Source: QFNR01 sp043842855 (GTDB lineage: Bacteria; Pseudomonadota; Gammaproteobacteria; Burkholderiales; Neisseriaceae). From it: 64,000 nt of DNA. Each line of letters opens with the position of its first letter. The first letter of the stretch is position 1. The notes beneath the pieces are model-generated. The model was not told the origin of the DNA. It was given only the letters and a program-made list of their open reading frames with translations, and ran no database searches. A program made the translations under genes and the position numbers. The DNA lies in assembly GCA_043842855.1 (NCBI GenBank), contig JBBPJF010000002.1:124001-188000 (forward strand), given 5' to 3'. Below are positions 8,664 through 18,147 of this stretch, one piece after another.

Positions 8664-11489
8664 ATGGAAGTAAAAAAATATAACCCCCAGACCATCGAGA
8701 ACAAATGGTACAAATTTTGGGAGAGTCAAGGGTATTTTCGACCTAATCTTGATACTAGAAAACAGACCTTCTCTATTCAATTACCTCCACCCAATGTAAC
8801 GGGAATTTTGCATATGGGCCATGCCTTTAACCAAACCATTATGGATGCGGCAGTTCGATATCATCGTATGTGTGGCAAGAATGTTTGCTGGATTCCTGGT
8901 TTTGATCATTCTGGTATTGCTACGCAGATGGTAGTGGAAAGACAACTGGCTATAGAGGGTAGTTCACGACAGCACTTAGGTAGAGAGAAGTTTATTTCTA
9001 AAGTATGGGATTGGAAAAATAACTCTGGAGGAACCATGAAGGAACAGATGAAGAGATTAGGCTGTTCTGTGGATTGGTCTCGAGAGTATTTCACCATGGA
9101 TGAGCAGCGTGCTAAAGCTGTTAATGAGGCCTTCGTGCGGTTATATGAAGCCGGGCTGATCTATCGAGGGAAAAAACTAGTTAATTGGGATCCGCTATTA
9201 GAGACTGCTATCTCTGATTTGGAGGTAGAAAATATTGAAGAACAAGGCTTTCTGTGGCATATCAAGTATTTCTCTGTAAATAATCCCACAGCTTATCTTA
9301 GCATAGCCACTACTCGACCAGAAACATTGCTGGGGGATGTTGCCATAGCAGTGCACCCTGAAGACAACCGTTATCGGGACTGGGTTGGTCAAAAAGTTAG
9401 GATTCCATTGGTAAACAGAACGATACCTGTGATTACGGATACTTATGTGGAAAAAGAGTTTGGCACTGGTTGCGTCAAAATTACTCCGGCTCATGATTTT
9501 AATGACTATTCAGTAGGCCAAAGGCATCAGTTGCAGCTTATCAACGTGCTAGATAATCGGGGAAATATACTTAAAAGTGCCCAAGTATATGAGTATGGAT
9601 CCGAAGTACTTACTGGTACCTTACCCTTGCCTGAATGGCTTCAGGGTATAGAACGGCTAGAAGCCAGAGAAAAAATAATAGAAAGATTAAAATTAAGTGA
9701 AGAATTATTGAAAGTGGAGCCTCATACGCTGATGACGCCTCATGGGGATAGAACGGGGGCATTAATTGAACCAATGCTCACTGATCAGTGGTTTATCGCC
9801 ATGGAAAAAAAGCCTAGAGGAGAAGTAGAGCGTAAAACCTTGGGTGAAGAAGCAAGGTCAGCAGTAGATTCAGGGCAAGTAACCTTTATTCCAGGAAATT
9901 GGATAAATACTTACCGGCAGTGGGTAGAGAATTTAGAAGATTGGTGCATCTCAAGACAGCTGTGGTGGGGGCATCAAATTCCTGCTTGGTATGATGAAAA
10001 GGGCCATATTATTGTTGCAAGAAGTGAAGAGGAAGCAATACAGAAGGCGGGGACACAACGTTTAAGACGTGATGAAGACGTGCTTGATACTTGGTTTTCT
10101 TCCGCTTTGGTTCCCTTCTCTACATTGGGTTGGCCGGATCCTAGTGACGAAATAGAAATGTTTCTACCTAGCAACCTTCTAGTCACCGGACATGAGATTA
10201 TCTTCTTCTGGGTGGCGAGAATGATCATGTTGACCACCCACTTTACTGGAAAAATTCCTTTCCCTCAGGTGTATATTCATGGCATTGTGAAAGACCATGA
10301 AGGCAAGAAGATGTCAAAGTCAGAAGGCAACGTGCTGGATCCGGTAGATGTTATAGAGGGGATTGACCTGCCTACACTGCTGCAGAAGAGGACCACAGGT
10401 TTGAGAAAACCAGAAAAGGCTGAACAGATTAAAAGGACTACTCAGAAACTTTACCCTACGGGTTTGCAAGCCTATGGAGCTGACGCGCTTCGCTATACTA
10501 TGGCTAGTTATGCCAGCTTAGGACGTTCTGTCAATTTCGATCTAAAACGGTGTGAGGGATATCGAAATTTTTGTAATAAACTATGGAATGTATCTCGCTT
10601 CGTATTAATAACACTAGAGCAGCATTTTTCTGGATTACTAGAGGAAGAACTGGACAATATTACCCCCTCTTTTGCTGATACATGGATAATGGAGCAATTA
10701 GAGTTAGTTAGAGCTGCTACTACTGAAGCATTTGAGAGCTATCGATTTGATCTTGCTGCTCAGCACTTGTATGATTTTGTTTGGAACGAGTACTGTGATT
10801 GGTACATAGAAATATCTAAAGTACAACTGAAATTGGGTGATGAACGTGCTCGGCAAAAAACCTGTCAGACCTTAGTAAAGGTTCTGGAGATTAGTTTAAG
10901 GCTTTTGCACCCGCTTATTCCTTTTATTACGGAAGAATTATGGCAACTTCTCTTGCCTTGGTTGAAGAATGGTAGTCGGCCTGACACTATTATGCTGGCT
11001 CCCTGGCCTTTGACGACTTTGGTAAAGTGCTCTAGTGAGGCTACCGAAAGGGTACTTTTTTTACAAGCGTGGGTTAACGGTGTCCGTCAGCTAAAAATAC
11101 AGATGGGTCTAAAACCTGGAGATCAACCGCCCTTATTAGTAGAAGGACAACGAGACTTAGAACTATATAGTCCTTACCTGTCTTCTTTAGCTAGGGTGGG
11201 CTCGGTTGAGATTCTAGAAAAATTATCCCCATTAGAATCATCTATAGGCATAGTTAGGGGGGTCAGATTTTCGCTAAATTTAAAGATAGATAAGGATGTG
11301 GAACATCAAAGAATTACTAAGGAACTTAATAAGCTAAATAAGCTGAAGGAAAAAATTAGTAATAAACTAAGTCAGCCAGGTTATCAAGAAAAAGCACCTA
11401 AGGCTTTAGTAGAGAAGGATATTTCATATCTAGATGAGTTAACTGCAGAAATAGAAAAATTGGAGGAGCAAGCCAAAAAACTTGGTTGA
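8664..11489 (+). CDS. valS: Valyl-tRNA synthetase
   Basis: A class Ia aminoacyl-tRNA synthetase that charges tRNA-Val. It contains the HIGH box (PPPNVTGILHMGHAF), WIPGFDHSGIATQ, an editing (CP1) domain with TTRPETLLGD, the KMSKS loop (GKKMSKSEGNVLDPVDVIEG), an anticodon-binding domain, and a C-terminal coiled-coil arm rich in Lys/Glu/Leu. I chose the ATG at 8664 (MEVKKYNPQTIENKWYKFW) because it aligns with normal ValS starts. The ATG at 8637 would add nine residues and lies within a TACAAT -10-like box. mltG begins 15 bases after the stop. Confidence 0.96.
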   Translation: MEVKKYNPQTIENKWYKFWESQGYFRPNLDTRKQTFSIQLPPPNVTGILHMGHAFNQTIMDAAVRYHRMCGKNVCWIPGFDHSGIATQMVVERQLAIEGSSRQHLGREKFISKVWDWKNNSGGTMKEQMKRLGCSVDWSREYFTMDEQRAKAVNEAFVRLYEAGLIYRGKKLVNWDPLLETAISDLEVENIEEQGFLWHIKYFSVNNPTAYLSIATTRPETLLGDVAIAVHPEDNRYRDWVGQKVRIPLVNRTIPVITDTYVEKEFGTGCVKITPAHDFNDYSVGQRHQLQLINVLDNRGNILKSAQVYEYGSEVLTGTLPLPEWLQGIERLEAREKIIERLKLSEELLKVEPHTLMTPHGDRTGALIEPMLTDQWFIAMEKKPRGEVERKTLGEEARSAVDSGQVTFIPGNWINTYRQWVENLEDWCISRQLWWGHQIPAWYDEKGHIIVARSEEEAIQKAGTQRLRRDEDVLDTWFSSALVPFSTLGWPDPSDEIEMFLPSNLLVTGHEIIFFWVARMIMLTTHFTGKIPFPQVYIHGIVKDHEGKKMSKSEGNVLDPVDVIEGIDLPTLLQKRTTGLRKPEKAEQIKRTTQKLYPTGLQAYGADALRYTMASYASLGRSVNFDLKRCEGYRNFCNKLWNVSRFVLITLEQHFSGLLEEELDNITPSFADTWIMEQLELVRAATTEAFESYRFDLAAQHLYDFVWNEYCDWYIEISKVQLKLGDERARQKTCQTLVKVLEISLRLLHPLIPFITEELWQLLLPWLKNGSRPDTIMLAPWPLTTLVKCSSEATERVLFLQAWVNGVRQLKIQMGLKPGDQPPLLVEGQRDLELYSPYLSSLARVGSVEILEKLSPLESSIGIVRGVRFSLNLKIDKDVEHQRITKELNKLNKLKEKISNKLSQPGYQEKAPKALVEKDISYLDELTAEIEKLEEQAKKLG

Positions 11490-11503
11490 TTAGGTAGTTA
11501 GCA

Positions 11504-12529
11504 ATGAGAGTAAATGTGAGTTGGAAGGTAGTGGCCGGGGCTAGTCTAGTTTTACTGAGCATAATACTAGCGATATTGTTGTATTGGCCACGTTATTTTT
11601 CTGCTGGGACCTACCGTTTAGAGGTGTCCCCTGGAGCTGGCGTAGCTTCAGTTGGAAATCAATTAAAGCGGGCAGGAGTGATTCAAAGTGTGTGGGGTTT
11701 TCGCCTGCTGAGTAAGTTACAAGGGTTAGAACGCAGCCTCAGACCGGGTTTTTTCTATTTTAAAAGTCCGATTTCTCTATGGCAGGTAGAAGAGGTCCTT
11801 GGGCAACCACCTAAGCGAGTTACACTTACTTTTATCGAAGGTTGGAGCTATGGACAGGTGAAGCAGTTAATTGATACCCATCCTGGCATTAAACACACTA
11901 CTTTAAATTGGTCTGAAGCTGAATTATTAAATAGCATAGCAAAAGGCAAAGATTATCACAGCATGGAAGGTTTACTATCCCCTGATAGCTTTTATTTTTA
12001 CGAGGGTACACCGGATAGACAGGTTTATCAAAAAGCCTATGAACTCATGCAGAAGGAGCTTCAACAAGCGTGGGAGAGTAGGGATAAAGACTTGCCTTAT
12101 CGCACCCCCTATGAACTTTTAATTATGGCGAGCTTAATTGAGAAGGAAACAGCTAATGCAGAGGACCGTCCTCTAGTTGCTGCTGTACTAGTTAATCGAC
12201 TCAAAAAGGGAATGCGATTACAAACTGATCCTACGGTAATTTATGGAGCAGGTAAATCTTTTCAGGCACCTATCACTCAAACTGATTTAAAAATGAATAA
12301 TCAATATAATACATATACTCGCATAGGTTTACCTCCGACGCCTATTGCTAATCCATCACGTGCTTCTTTACAAGCTGCTGCTCATCCTGCCCCTGTCGAT
12401 TATAATTATTTCGTCTCAAGAGGAGATCACAGTGGCAAGAGCCAATTTAGCCGTTCTCTGGCAGAGCATTTAGAAGCAGTCAAAGCCTATCGGATAAGGA
12501 AACTGATGGGAGCAGAAATTCGTGAATAG
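11504..12529 (+). CDS. mltG: Endolytic murein transglycosylase MltG
   Basis: A 341-residue inner-membrane enzyme with one N-terminal membrane segment (about 8-28), a LysM-like region, and the YceG/MltG catalytic domain. The domain shows LIMASLIEKETANAEDRPLVA with the catalytic Glu, VNRLKKGMRLQTDPTVIYG, and NTYTRIGLPPTPIANPS. It cleaves nascent glycan strands and sets their length. It starts the classical mltG-tmk-holB cluster and overlaps tmk by eight bases. Confidence 0.95.
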   Translation: MRVNVSWKVVAGASLVLLSIILAILLYWPRYFSAGTYRLEVSPGAGVASVGNQLKRAGVIQSVWGFRLLSKLQGLERSLRPGFFYFKSPISLWQVEEVLGQPPKRVTLTFIEGWSYGQVKQLIDTHPGIKHTTLNWSEAELLNSIAKGKDYHSMEGLLSPDSFYFYEGTPDRQVYQKAYELMQKELQQAWESRDKDLPYRTPYELLIMASLIEKETANAEDRPLVAAVLVNRLKKGMRLQTDPTVIYGAGKSFQAPITQTDLKMNNQYNTYTRIGLPPTPIANPSRASLQAAAHPAPVDYNYFVSRGDHSGKSQFSRSLAEHLEAVKAYRIRKLMGAEIRE

Positions 12530-13157
12530 TAATGGCCAATTTATTACCATCGAGGGTATTGATGGGGCAGGGAAAAGTACACAAATAGTGTGTATTCAGG
12601 AATGGTGTAAAGAGAAAAAAATTGAGCTGGTCACTACCCGAGAGCCGGGGGGTACAAAAACGGGTGAGAAGATTCGTAGATGGTTGCTGGATGCTTGTGG
12701 CGATATTAGTTTAGAAACAGAAATATTGCTCATGTTTGCAGCCAGACAACAGCATTTACAGGAAGTTATATTACCGGCTATACAAGCGGGTAAGTGGGTT
12801 GTGTCAGATCGTTTCACTGATGCTACGTATGCCTACCAGGGGGGGGGTCGAGGTGGATCACGGTTTAAGATTCGACAGTTGGAGAGATGGGTACAAGGCT
12901 CTTTTAAACCTCATTTAAGTCTCTTTTTTGATCTACCTGTTGACGTAGCTTTACAACGCTTGTCGTCAACGCCTAAAGATAGAATTGAAAGTGAGGGGTA
13001 TGCCTTTTTTCAGCGTGTAAGAGAGGAATATTTAGAGCTAGCCAAAAATAATGCGGATAGATGCCACGTAATTTCTTCTGATCAGCCGTTAGAATGTATA
13101 AAACGTGAAGTTATGTACAGTTTAGATTTGCTTTTAAAGAAGCTAGATAGGATATGA
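12522..13157 (+). CDS. tmk: Thymidylate kinase
   Basis: Phosphorylates dTMP to dTDP. The 211-residue protein has the P-loop ITIEGIDGAGKST (8-20), the DR(F/Y)xDAxxAYQG motif (VSDRFTDATYAYQGGGRG) that defines thymidylate kinases, and TREPGGT. The start is GTG at 12522, inside the 3' end of mltG; no in-frame ATG precedes the P-loop. It overlaps holB by four bases (ATGA), so translation is coupled. Confidence 0.95.
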   Translation: MNSNGQFITIEGIDGAGKSTQIVCIQEWCKEKKIELVTTREPGGTKTGEKIRRWLLDACGDISLETEILLMFAARQQHLQEVILPAIQAGKWVVSDRFTDATYAYQGGGRGGSRFKIRQLERWVQGSFKPHLSLFFDLPVDVALQRLSSTPKDRIESEGYAFFQRVREEYLELAKNNADRCHVISSDQPLECIKREVMYSLDLLLKKLDRI

Positions 13158-14128
13158 TTTACCCTTGGCAAGAAGTCAGCTGGAAGGATGTGACGGAATC
13201 CTGGGGAGAGCTGCCTAATGCGTGGTTATTTTATAGTGCACCGAATACAGGCAGTCTAGAGTGGGTCAAGGAGTATGCACAAGCTCTGTTGTGTCGAGAG
13301 CCTATGCTGCCCAACCATAGACCATGTAATCAATGCCTATCTTGTCGTCTGTTTTGTCAGGGGATGCATCCGGATTTTCACCTTGTGTCTAATGATCAGT
13401 TCTTACAAGAAGGAATCCATCAGCCCGTCATAAAAATATCTATGGTTCGAGAGGTAACAGAAAAAGTACAATTAAGCAGTCACTTAGGTGGATGGAAAGT
13501 GGTTTTAATTCATCCAGCCGAAGCTATGAATATACAAGCAAGTAATGCTTTGCTGAAGGTACTAGAAGAACCGCCGCATAGGACGATTTTTTTATTATTA
13601 ACGACGACAAAAGAAGCACTGCTACCAACTATTATTAGTAGATGTCGAAAATTTTCCTTACCAAAGCCAACTCAAGAAGAAGCTTTGGCCTATTTAACAA
13701 GTTTAAACCCTGATGAGGAGGGGATGCGTTTTCAATTGGCTTTAAATAGTGGAATGCCCTTTTTCAACCCAGATTTTCCTCAGGGAATTTATCAAGATTT
13801 TATTCAATTGATGTGTCAGCCTCGATTATTGGAGTTACTGAATTTTTCACAGAAATATAGTGTAACAATTAATTCCCTAGCCTATTTTTATGATTGGATT
13901 TACAAATGGTTAGCTGATATGATACTGGTCAATGCTGGGTATGAGGTAAAGTTTCACCTTTTAGCACAAGAAGAAATACTACACACAGGCGGTCGCTATC
14001 CATTAGAGGAACTTTTTGGCTTGTTGGCTTTAATTAAAAAAGACTTGAGGTCTTCGGCCCAGTCTCTTAATCTACGCTTACAGATAGAATCAATTTTGTT
14101 GGAATATTTATTGTTAACTGTTGGTTAG
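13154..14128 (+). CDS. holB: DNA polymerase III subunit delta'
   Basis: A clamp-loader subunit. The sequence has a zinc-finger tetrad (CNQCLSCRLFCQG around residues 55-67), the HPDFHLV motif, VREVTEKVQLSSHLGGWKVVLI, AEAMNIQASNALLKVLEEPP (sensor/SRC-adjacent region) and TIISRCRKF. It is slightly short (324 residues) and has no active P-loop, as expected for delta'. It overlaps tmk by four bases and is followed eight bases later by pilZ, the usual order. Confidence 0.93.
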   Translation: MIYPWQEVSWKDVTESWGELPNAWLFYSAPNTGSLEWVKEYAQALLCREPMLPNHRPCNQCLSCRLFCQGMHPDFHLVSNDQFLQEGIHQPVIKISMVREVTEKVQLSSHLGGWKVVLIHPAEAMNIQASNALLKVLEEPPHRTIFLLLTTTKEALLPTIISRCRKFSLPKPTQEEALAYLTSLNPDEEGMRFQLALNSGMPFFNPDFPQGIYQDFIQLMCQPRLLELLNFSQKYSVTINSLAYFYDWIYKWLADMILVNAGYEVKFHLLAQEEILHTGGRYPLEELFGLLALIKKDLRSSAQSLNLRLQIESILLEYLLLTVG

Positions 14129-14136
14129 GAAGAGCT

Positions 14137-14481
14137 ATGGATTTAGGTAAATCCCTCAAAATGGTGCAGTTAGAAATTAATGATTTGGATTGGTTATATC
14201 AGTCTTACATGCCTTTTGTTTCGACCGGCGGAATATACTTTTCTTCTGCTGAAGAATTCGAGATGGGTGAGGGGGTCCTTTTAGTACTGACGATCCGTAT
14301 AGATGGTATTGATAAAAAATATCCTATTCGTACTGAGGTTATTTGGAAACAGCCGCGCAGTGGGCAAAAAGGCTATGGAGTTAGCTTTGGAGAAGATGAG
14401 GTGGGGGTAATGGCTAAAAAGATGGTGGAAAGTTTGTTAGAAAAGAATCTTAAATCTGAGCAGAAAACATTCACTATGTAA
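14137..14481 (+). CDS. pilZ: PilZ-domain type IV pilus protein
   Basis: The 114-residue single-domain protein aligns with PilZ of the holB-pilZ-tatD cluster. It has YMPFVSTGGIYFSSAEEFEMGEGV near the N-terminus and VIWKQPRSGQKGYGVSFGE in the middle. The RxxxR / DxSxxG c-di-GMP-binding residues are absent, as in classical PilZ itself, which acts in pilus biogenesis through PilB/FimX rather than by binding the nucleotide. Confidence 0.88.
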   Translation: MDLGKSLKMVQLEINDLDWLYQSYMPFVSTGGIYFSSAEEFEMGEGVLLVLTIRIDGIDKKYPIRTEVIWKQPRSGQKGYGVSFGEDEVGVMAKKMVESLLEKNLKSEQKTFTM

Positions 14482-14487
14482 GCAAAA

Positions 14488-15264
14488 ATGTTAGTTGATT
14501 CTCACTGTCATCTTTATTTTCCCGAATTATTTTCGCGCTTGCCCGAAGTAATGGCTGATATGCGTAATCAACAGGTTGGTTATGCATTGGTGGTTGGAGT
14601 AGATAAGGAGAGTTTGTCTAAGATAGCGCTTTTGATCGAGCAGCAAGCAAATTTGTTTGGTACCGTAGGCATTCATCCGGTGGAAGAAGTAGATCAAGAA
14701 CTTACTGTAGAAGAACTTGTAAATCGGACTATGCATCCGAAAATGGTAGGAATAGGTGAGACAGGTTTAGACTATTACCATCGTCCTCAAGAGGAAGCAA
14801 TTGGCCAAAAGGACCGTTTTATCAGGCATATTGAAGCGTCCAATTTAACAGGGTTGCCTTTAATTATTCATACCAGAGCAGCTGGTTTAGAAACCTTGGA
14901 GATTTTAGAAGCATACCATGAACAACGAGCAGTGATTCATTGCTTTACAGAAAATAAGAAATTTGCTAGAAAAGCGCTAGAGCTGGGTTGTTATATATCT
15001 TTTTCAGGGATCGTCACTTTCAAAAAGGCTACTGAAATACAAGAAGTATGTGCTTATGTACCAGAGGATAGGTTATTAGTAGAAACAGATGCACCGTATT
15101 TAGCACCAGTGCCGTTGAGAGGAAAGATTAATGAACCTGCATATGTTCGGCACACCGCTGAATTTATAGCTAAATTGAGACAGACTTCTTTTGAACAGAT
15201 TTCAGCCGTCACTACGCAAAACTTTTTCACATTGTTTAGTAAAGCTAAACAACAGTTAATGTGA
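14488..15264 (+). CDS. tatD: TatD-family metal-dependent deoxyribonuclease
   Basis: A 258-residue TIM-barrel hydrolase. Metal ligands are visible in order: DSHCHLY (4-9), GIGETGLDYY (Glu near 91), LIIHTRAA, VIHCFTE, and LLVETDAPYLAPVPLRGKINEP. This is the YcfH/TatD family, with 3'-5' DNase activity shown for relatives. It sits after pilZ as in Neisseria and Pseudomonas. It overlaps the next gene by four bases. Confidence 0.93.
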   Translation: MLVDSHCHLYFPELFSRLPEVMADMRNQQVGYALVVGVDKESLSKIALLIEQQANLFGTVGIHPVEEVDQELTVEELVNRTMHPKMVGIGETGLDYYHRPQEEAIGQKDRFIRHIEASNLTGLPLIIHTRAAGLETLEILEAYHEQRAVIHCFTENKKFARKALELGCYISFSGIVTFKKATEIQEVCAYVPEDRLLVETDAPYLAPVPLRGKINEPAYVRHTAEFIAKLRQTSFEQISAVTTQNFFTLFSKAKQQLM

Positions 15265-16055
15265 CCGAAGGGAGGTCTGTGAGCCAAGGCAACGCGATTA
15301 CTATACTGGGTTGTGGTGGCTCATCAGGGTGCCCTATGCTGGGCTGTCAGTGTAGCGTTTGTCAGAGTATACAGCCCAAAAATAGACGGAGTCGTACTAG
15401 TGCTTATTTGGAGTGGGCGGGAAGAAAAATAGTTATTGATACCGGACCAGATTTTAGATACCAAGCTTTAAGAGAAAAGATTGGCAGAGTAGACGCTGTG
15501 CTTTACACCCATGCTCATGCAGATCATGTAAACGGAATGGATGATCTCAGGGCATATTGTTTTTATCAGAAAAGTAAATTACCCCTATTCAGTAATGAGG
15601 CTACTTTGTCGGAACTGAAAAGACGTTTTGGCTATGCTTTTCTTCCTCCGCAGGTGGACTGGAATCGACCTAGCCTAGAAGCAAAGACCCTGAAACAAGG
15701 AATTAATGATGTCTTGGGTATTAAGGTAGTATTATTTGAGCTAGCGCATGGTCAGTGGAGTACCGCCTGTTATAGAATTGGCAACATGGCGTGGATGACA
15801 GATATAAGCACAATACCAGATCAGGTGATACATATTTATTTAAAAAATTTAGATTATTTATTTTTAAGTTGTTTATCACAAAAAAAAGTATCAAGCCATT
15901 TGAGTGTAGAGGAAGCTTTTTTCTATGCAAAAAAAATTAAGGCGAGACAAACCTATTTCATCCATATGTCGCATCAAATAGACTATGAAAGCTTAGTGAA
16001 GATTTGCCCTCCTAATACGACAGCTGCCTATGACGGACTTAGAGTGTGTCTGTGA
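15261..16055 (+). CDS. PhnP-like metallo-beta-lactamase-fold hydrolase
   Basis: The 264-residue protein has the MBL metal motif THAHADHVNGMDDLR, an upstream IDTGPDFR, and N-terminal cysteines (GCGGSSGCPMLGCQCSVC) typical of PhnP-type phosphodiesterases, which cleave cyclic or diester phosphates. The start is uncertain: GTG at 15261 overlaps tatD by four bases, while GTG at 15279 follows GGAGG but with only three bases spacing. It is the last gene of the valS/mltG run. The exact substrate is unknown. Confidence 0.85.
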   Translation: MTEGRSVSQGNAITILGCGGSSGCPMLGCQCSVCQSIQPKNRRSRTSAYLEWAGRKIVIDTGPDFRYQALREKIGRVDAVLYTHAHADHVNGMDDLRAYCFYQKSKLPLFSNEATLSELKRRFGYAFLPPQVDWNRPSLEAKTLKQGINDVLGIKVVLFELAHGQWSTACYRIGNMAWMTDISTIPDQVIHIYLKNLDYLFLSCLSQKKVSSHLSVEEAFFYAKKIKARQTYFIHMSHQIDYESLVKICPPNTTAAYDGLRVCL

Positions 16056-17396
16056 CAAAAGCATAGCTATCCATTTTTAAGGGCTAGTAGCTCCTTCTTG
16101 GTAGATTTTAGTTGGACAAAAGCTTATGTCCTGACCAAGCGTCGTATGAACGAAATATTGTTTTCTTTTTGACTGGTCTGCTTCGTCCTTAAGTTACAAG
16201 AGGTGCTTATAAGACTAGTGGTAGTAAGTTTTTCCTAGTTTTGCTAAGTATAAGCCAGCCAATAAAACATAATTAAAAATATCTCATTGGGTAAATTTTT
16301 AAAGGGCAAAATCGATCAATAGTTGTTAGGTTATATTTAGAGAGGATTTAGATCTAAATTTTTTACTGTTACTGTACTTTTTAAGAGTGCTAACACGACT
16401 GAAGATGGCCAGGGACCGTTATTAGGATGGATAGAAGTAATTCTTCCAGGATGAGCTTATTTGAAAATTTATATATTAGGGTTGGATTTTCTTTGTTAGA
16501 TTAGGGGGCAAGCTGCTGAGTTTTAACTTCCCTGAATCTTTAGCATGAACTCGTTGGCTGCTCAATACTTCAGTACCAGAAAAGTAATTAGAAGTCTTTC
16601 TATTAGCTTCCTTGCCGATGGCTTTAATAGTTATAGCTGCAGGTTAAGTAGATTTGCAGAGCTGATTGAGTTGATATCTAGTTTCATTTCTTCAACCTAA
16701 GTGCTCCTGCACTGGCTTTTTCAACCAATTTTCTATATTCCAACTTGGTCTAGTTCATAATTAGGAGTCGCGGTCCCAGAGCTAAATTTTGTCATAAATA
16801 ATTTTATATTAGGGAGGACCTTTGGTTCTAGCCAACAATTAAATATTTAAATGCAACGCATATATTGACTCTAGAGAACAGCTTGTTATAAAAATTTTTA
16901 TAAGCTTTAGTTTCCATAGTATTTTCTAACAATTTTATAGATGTATGATCAATTGATTTCTCCAAAAAATAGTGTAGGGAAGTTCTTAGAGCAGGTTTTT
17001 CACTGCTTAAGCTACACAAATTATCTAGTAGCTCTATTCAAGCTAAGTTAGGTTCTTTATCAATAGCTTCAGTCCTCCAACAACCCCGAACTATAAGCAC
17101 GTTTAGAACTAGTCTTTTTCATAAAGTAGTCTTAGAAGTAGTTCTAGATTGGTGTCCGGTATAGGAATAGTTTTTAACTCTTGGTACTTTGTTTTAAAAT
17201 CATCAAGAGGAGGTTAGTGGAGTAAAGTGATTTTATATGAAGTAGAGGAGGTATTCCTGATCCTGGTAACAGAGGGTTACCCTTCTACTGGCAACTTCTA
17301 AATATATCTTAAAGAATCCAAACGTTTGACAGCTTTCTCTAAGCTTAATTCTCAAATTTTATAAAAAACAAACCTGATTCTCTTCTATAAAAGGGG
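16056..17396. other. 1.3-kb spacer without intact genes
   Basis: All frames are interrupted. A stretch near 16366-16430 could once have been coding, but it ends at TGA and I cannot identify it. A 63-codon minus-strand frame at 16828-17019 is not recognisable either. The region probably holds decayed genes. Confidence 0.5.
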
Positions 17397-17427
17397 AATA
17401 GTTTAACGACGCATATGCGTTACTATT
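17397..17427. terminator. Bidirectional hairpin terminator downstream of the ABC operon
   Basis: AATAGT pairs with ACTATT and AACG with CGTT, around a palindromic ACGCATATGCGT core. A T run follows on the plus strand; on the minus strand, where the ABC operon ends 16 bases upstream, CCCCTTTT follows. Confidence 0.55.
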
Positions 17428-17442
17428 TTTTGTAGGCTCTAT

Positions 17443-18141
17443 TCAATTCCCATCCCAGTTACGATACCATTTGTTAATAATAAGCAAGCTCCCCACAAGA
17501 GCCAGTATATAAGTTTCTATCAGTTTAAATAGCTCTAAATAATTGGTTTCAAAATATGCTTTTAAAGCGGCAAAAGGATATAAAAATGGAATATATTGTC
17601 TAATTCCCTCTCCTGGTGTATTCAAGCCATAATAAATAATAAAAGGAACCAGCACAAAAGATAAGGCAATACTAATATTGCTATTAAATCGAAGAGCGAG
17701 ATATAAAAAACAAGGAATGTAAATAATATTAAGTAGTACAGTTAAAATTACTACTGTAATTAAAGTTATGTAGTTGATTTCCGTATGACCAAAAATAAAG
17801 AATACTGAATAGCTAAAAATTACACTCAAAATAAGTATAAATATAAAGCACAAGATAACAGAAAAAAACCAGTTTGATCTATTGGGAATTTGTAATAATT
17901 TATTATAGTTGTTAGCGCTTTCTTCAAGCTGAAAATAGCGACCAATTAAAAAAGCAAGAAATAGTTCTATTAATAGATTATAGTAGGTATAAAAAGTTAT
18001 TATTTCTTTATCATCAGATAGCTTTTGATAAGAAAAATACCAGCTCATAAAATAAGAAAAAAATATACTTAGTAATAAAATAGTTGGAACTATTAATGTC
18101 TTGTTTATTTTGAAAATAAAGCTTTCGATAAAATTTTTCAT
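17443..18141 (-). CDS. Lantibiotic-immunity-type ABC transporter permease (LanG/MutG-like)
   Basis: A 232-residue, six-span hydrophobic protein, third in a three-gene operon on the minus strand. Spans are visible near 17-37, 48-68, 90-115, 125-150, 155-175 and 205-222. It contains the NTPGEGIRQYIPFLYPFAAL loop, similar in position and character to the MutG/EpiG permeases that remove lantibiotics from the membrane. Assignment rests mostly on the neighbouring LanF-type ATPase. Base composition is markedly AT-rich compared with the housekeeping genes, suggesting transfer. Confidence 0.6.
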   Translation of the reverse strand: MKNFIESFIFKINKTLIVPTILLLSIFFSYFMSWYFSYQKLSDDKEIITFYTYYNLLIELFLAFLIGRYFQLEESANNYNKLLQIPNRSNWFFSVILCFIFILILSVIFSYSVFFIFGHTEINYITLITVVILTVLLNIIYIPCFLYLALRFNSNISIALSFVLVPFIIYYGLNTPGEGIRQYIPFLYPFAALKAYFETNYLELFKLIETYILALVGSLLIINKWYRNWDGN

Positions 18142-18147
18142 AGAGAG

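Noticed and set aside
16828..17019. A 63-codon minus-strand frame in the spacer after the MBL gene.
   Set aside because: No RBS, no recognisable motif and surrounded by stops.
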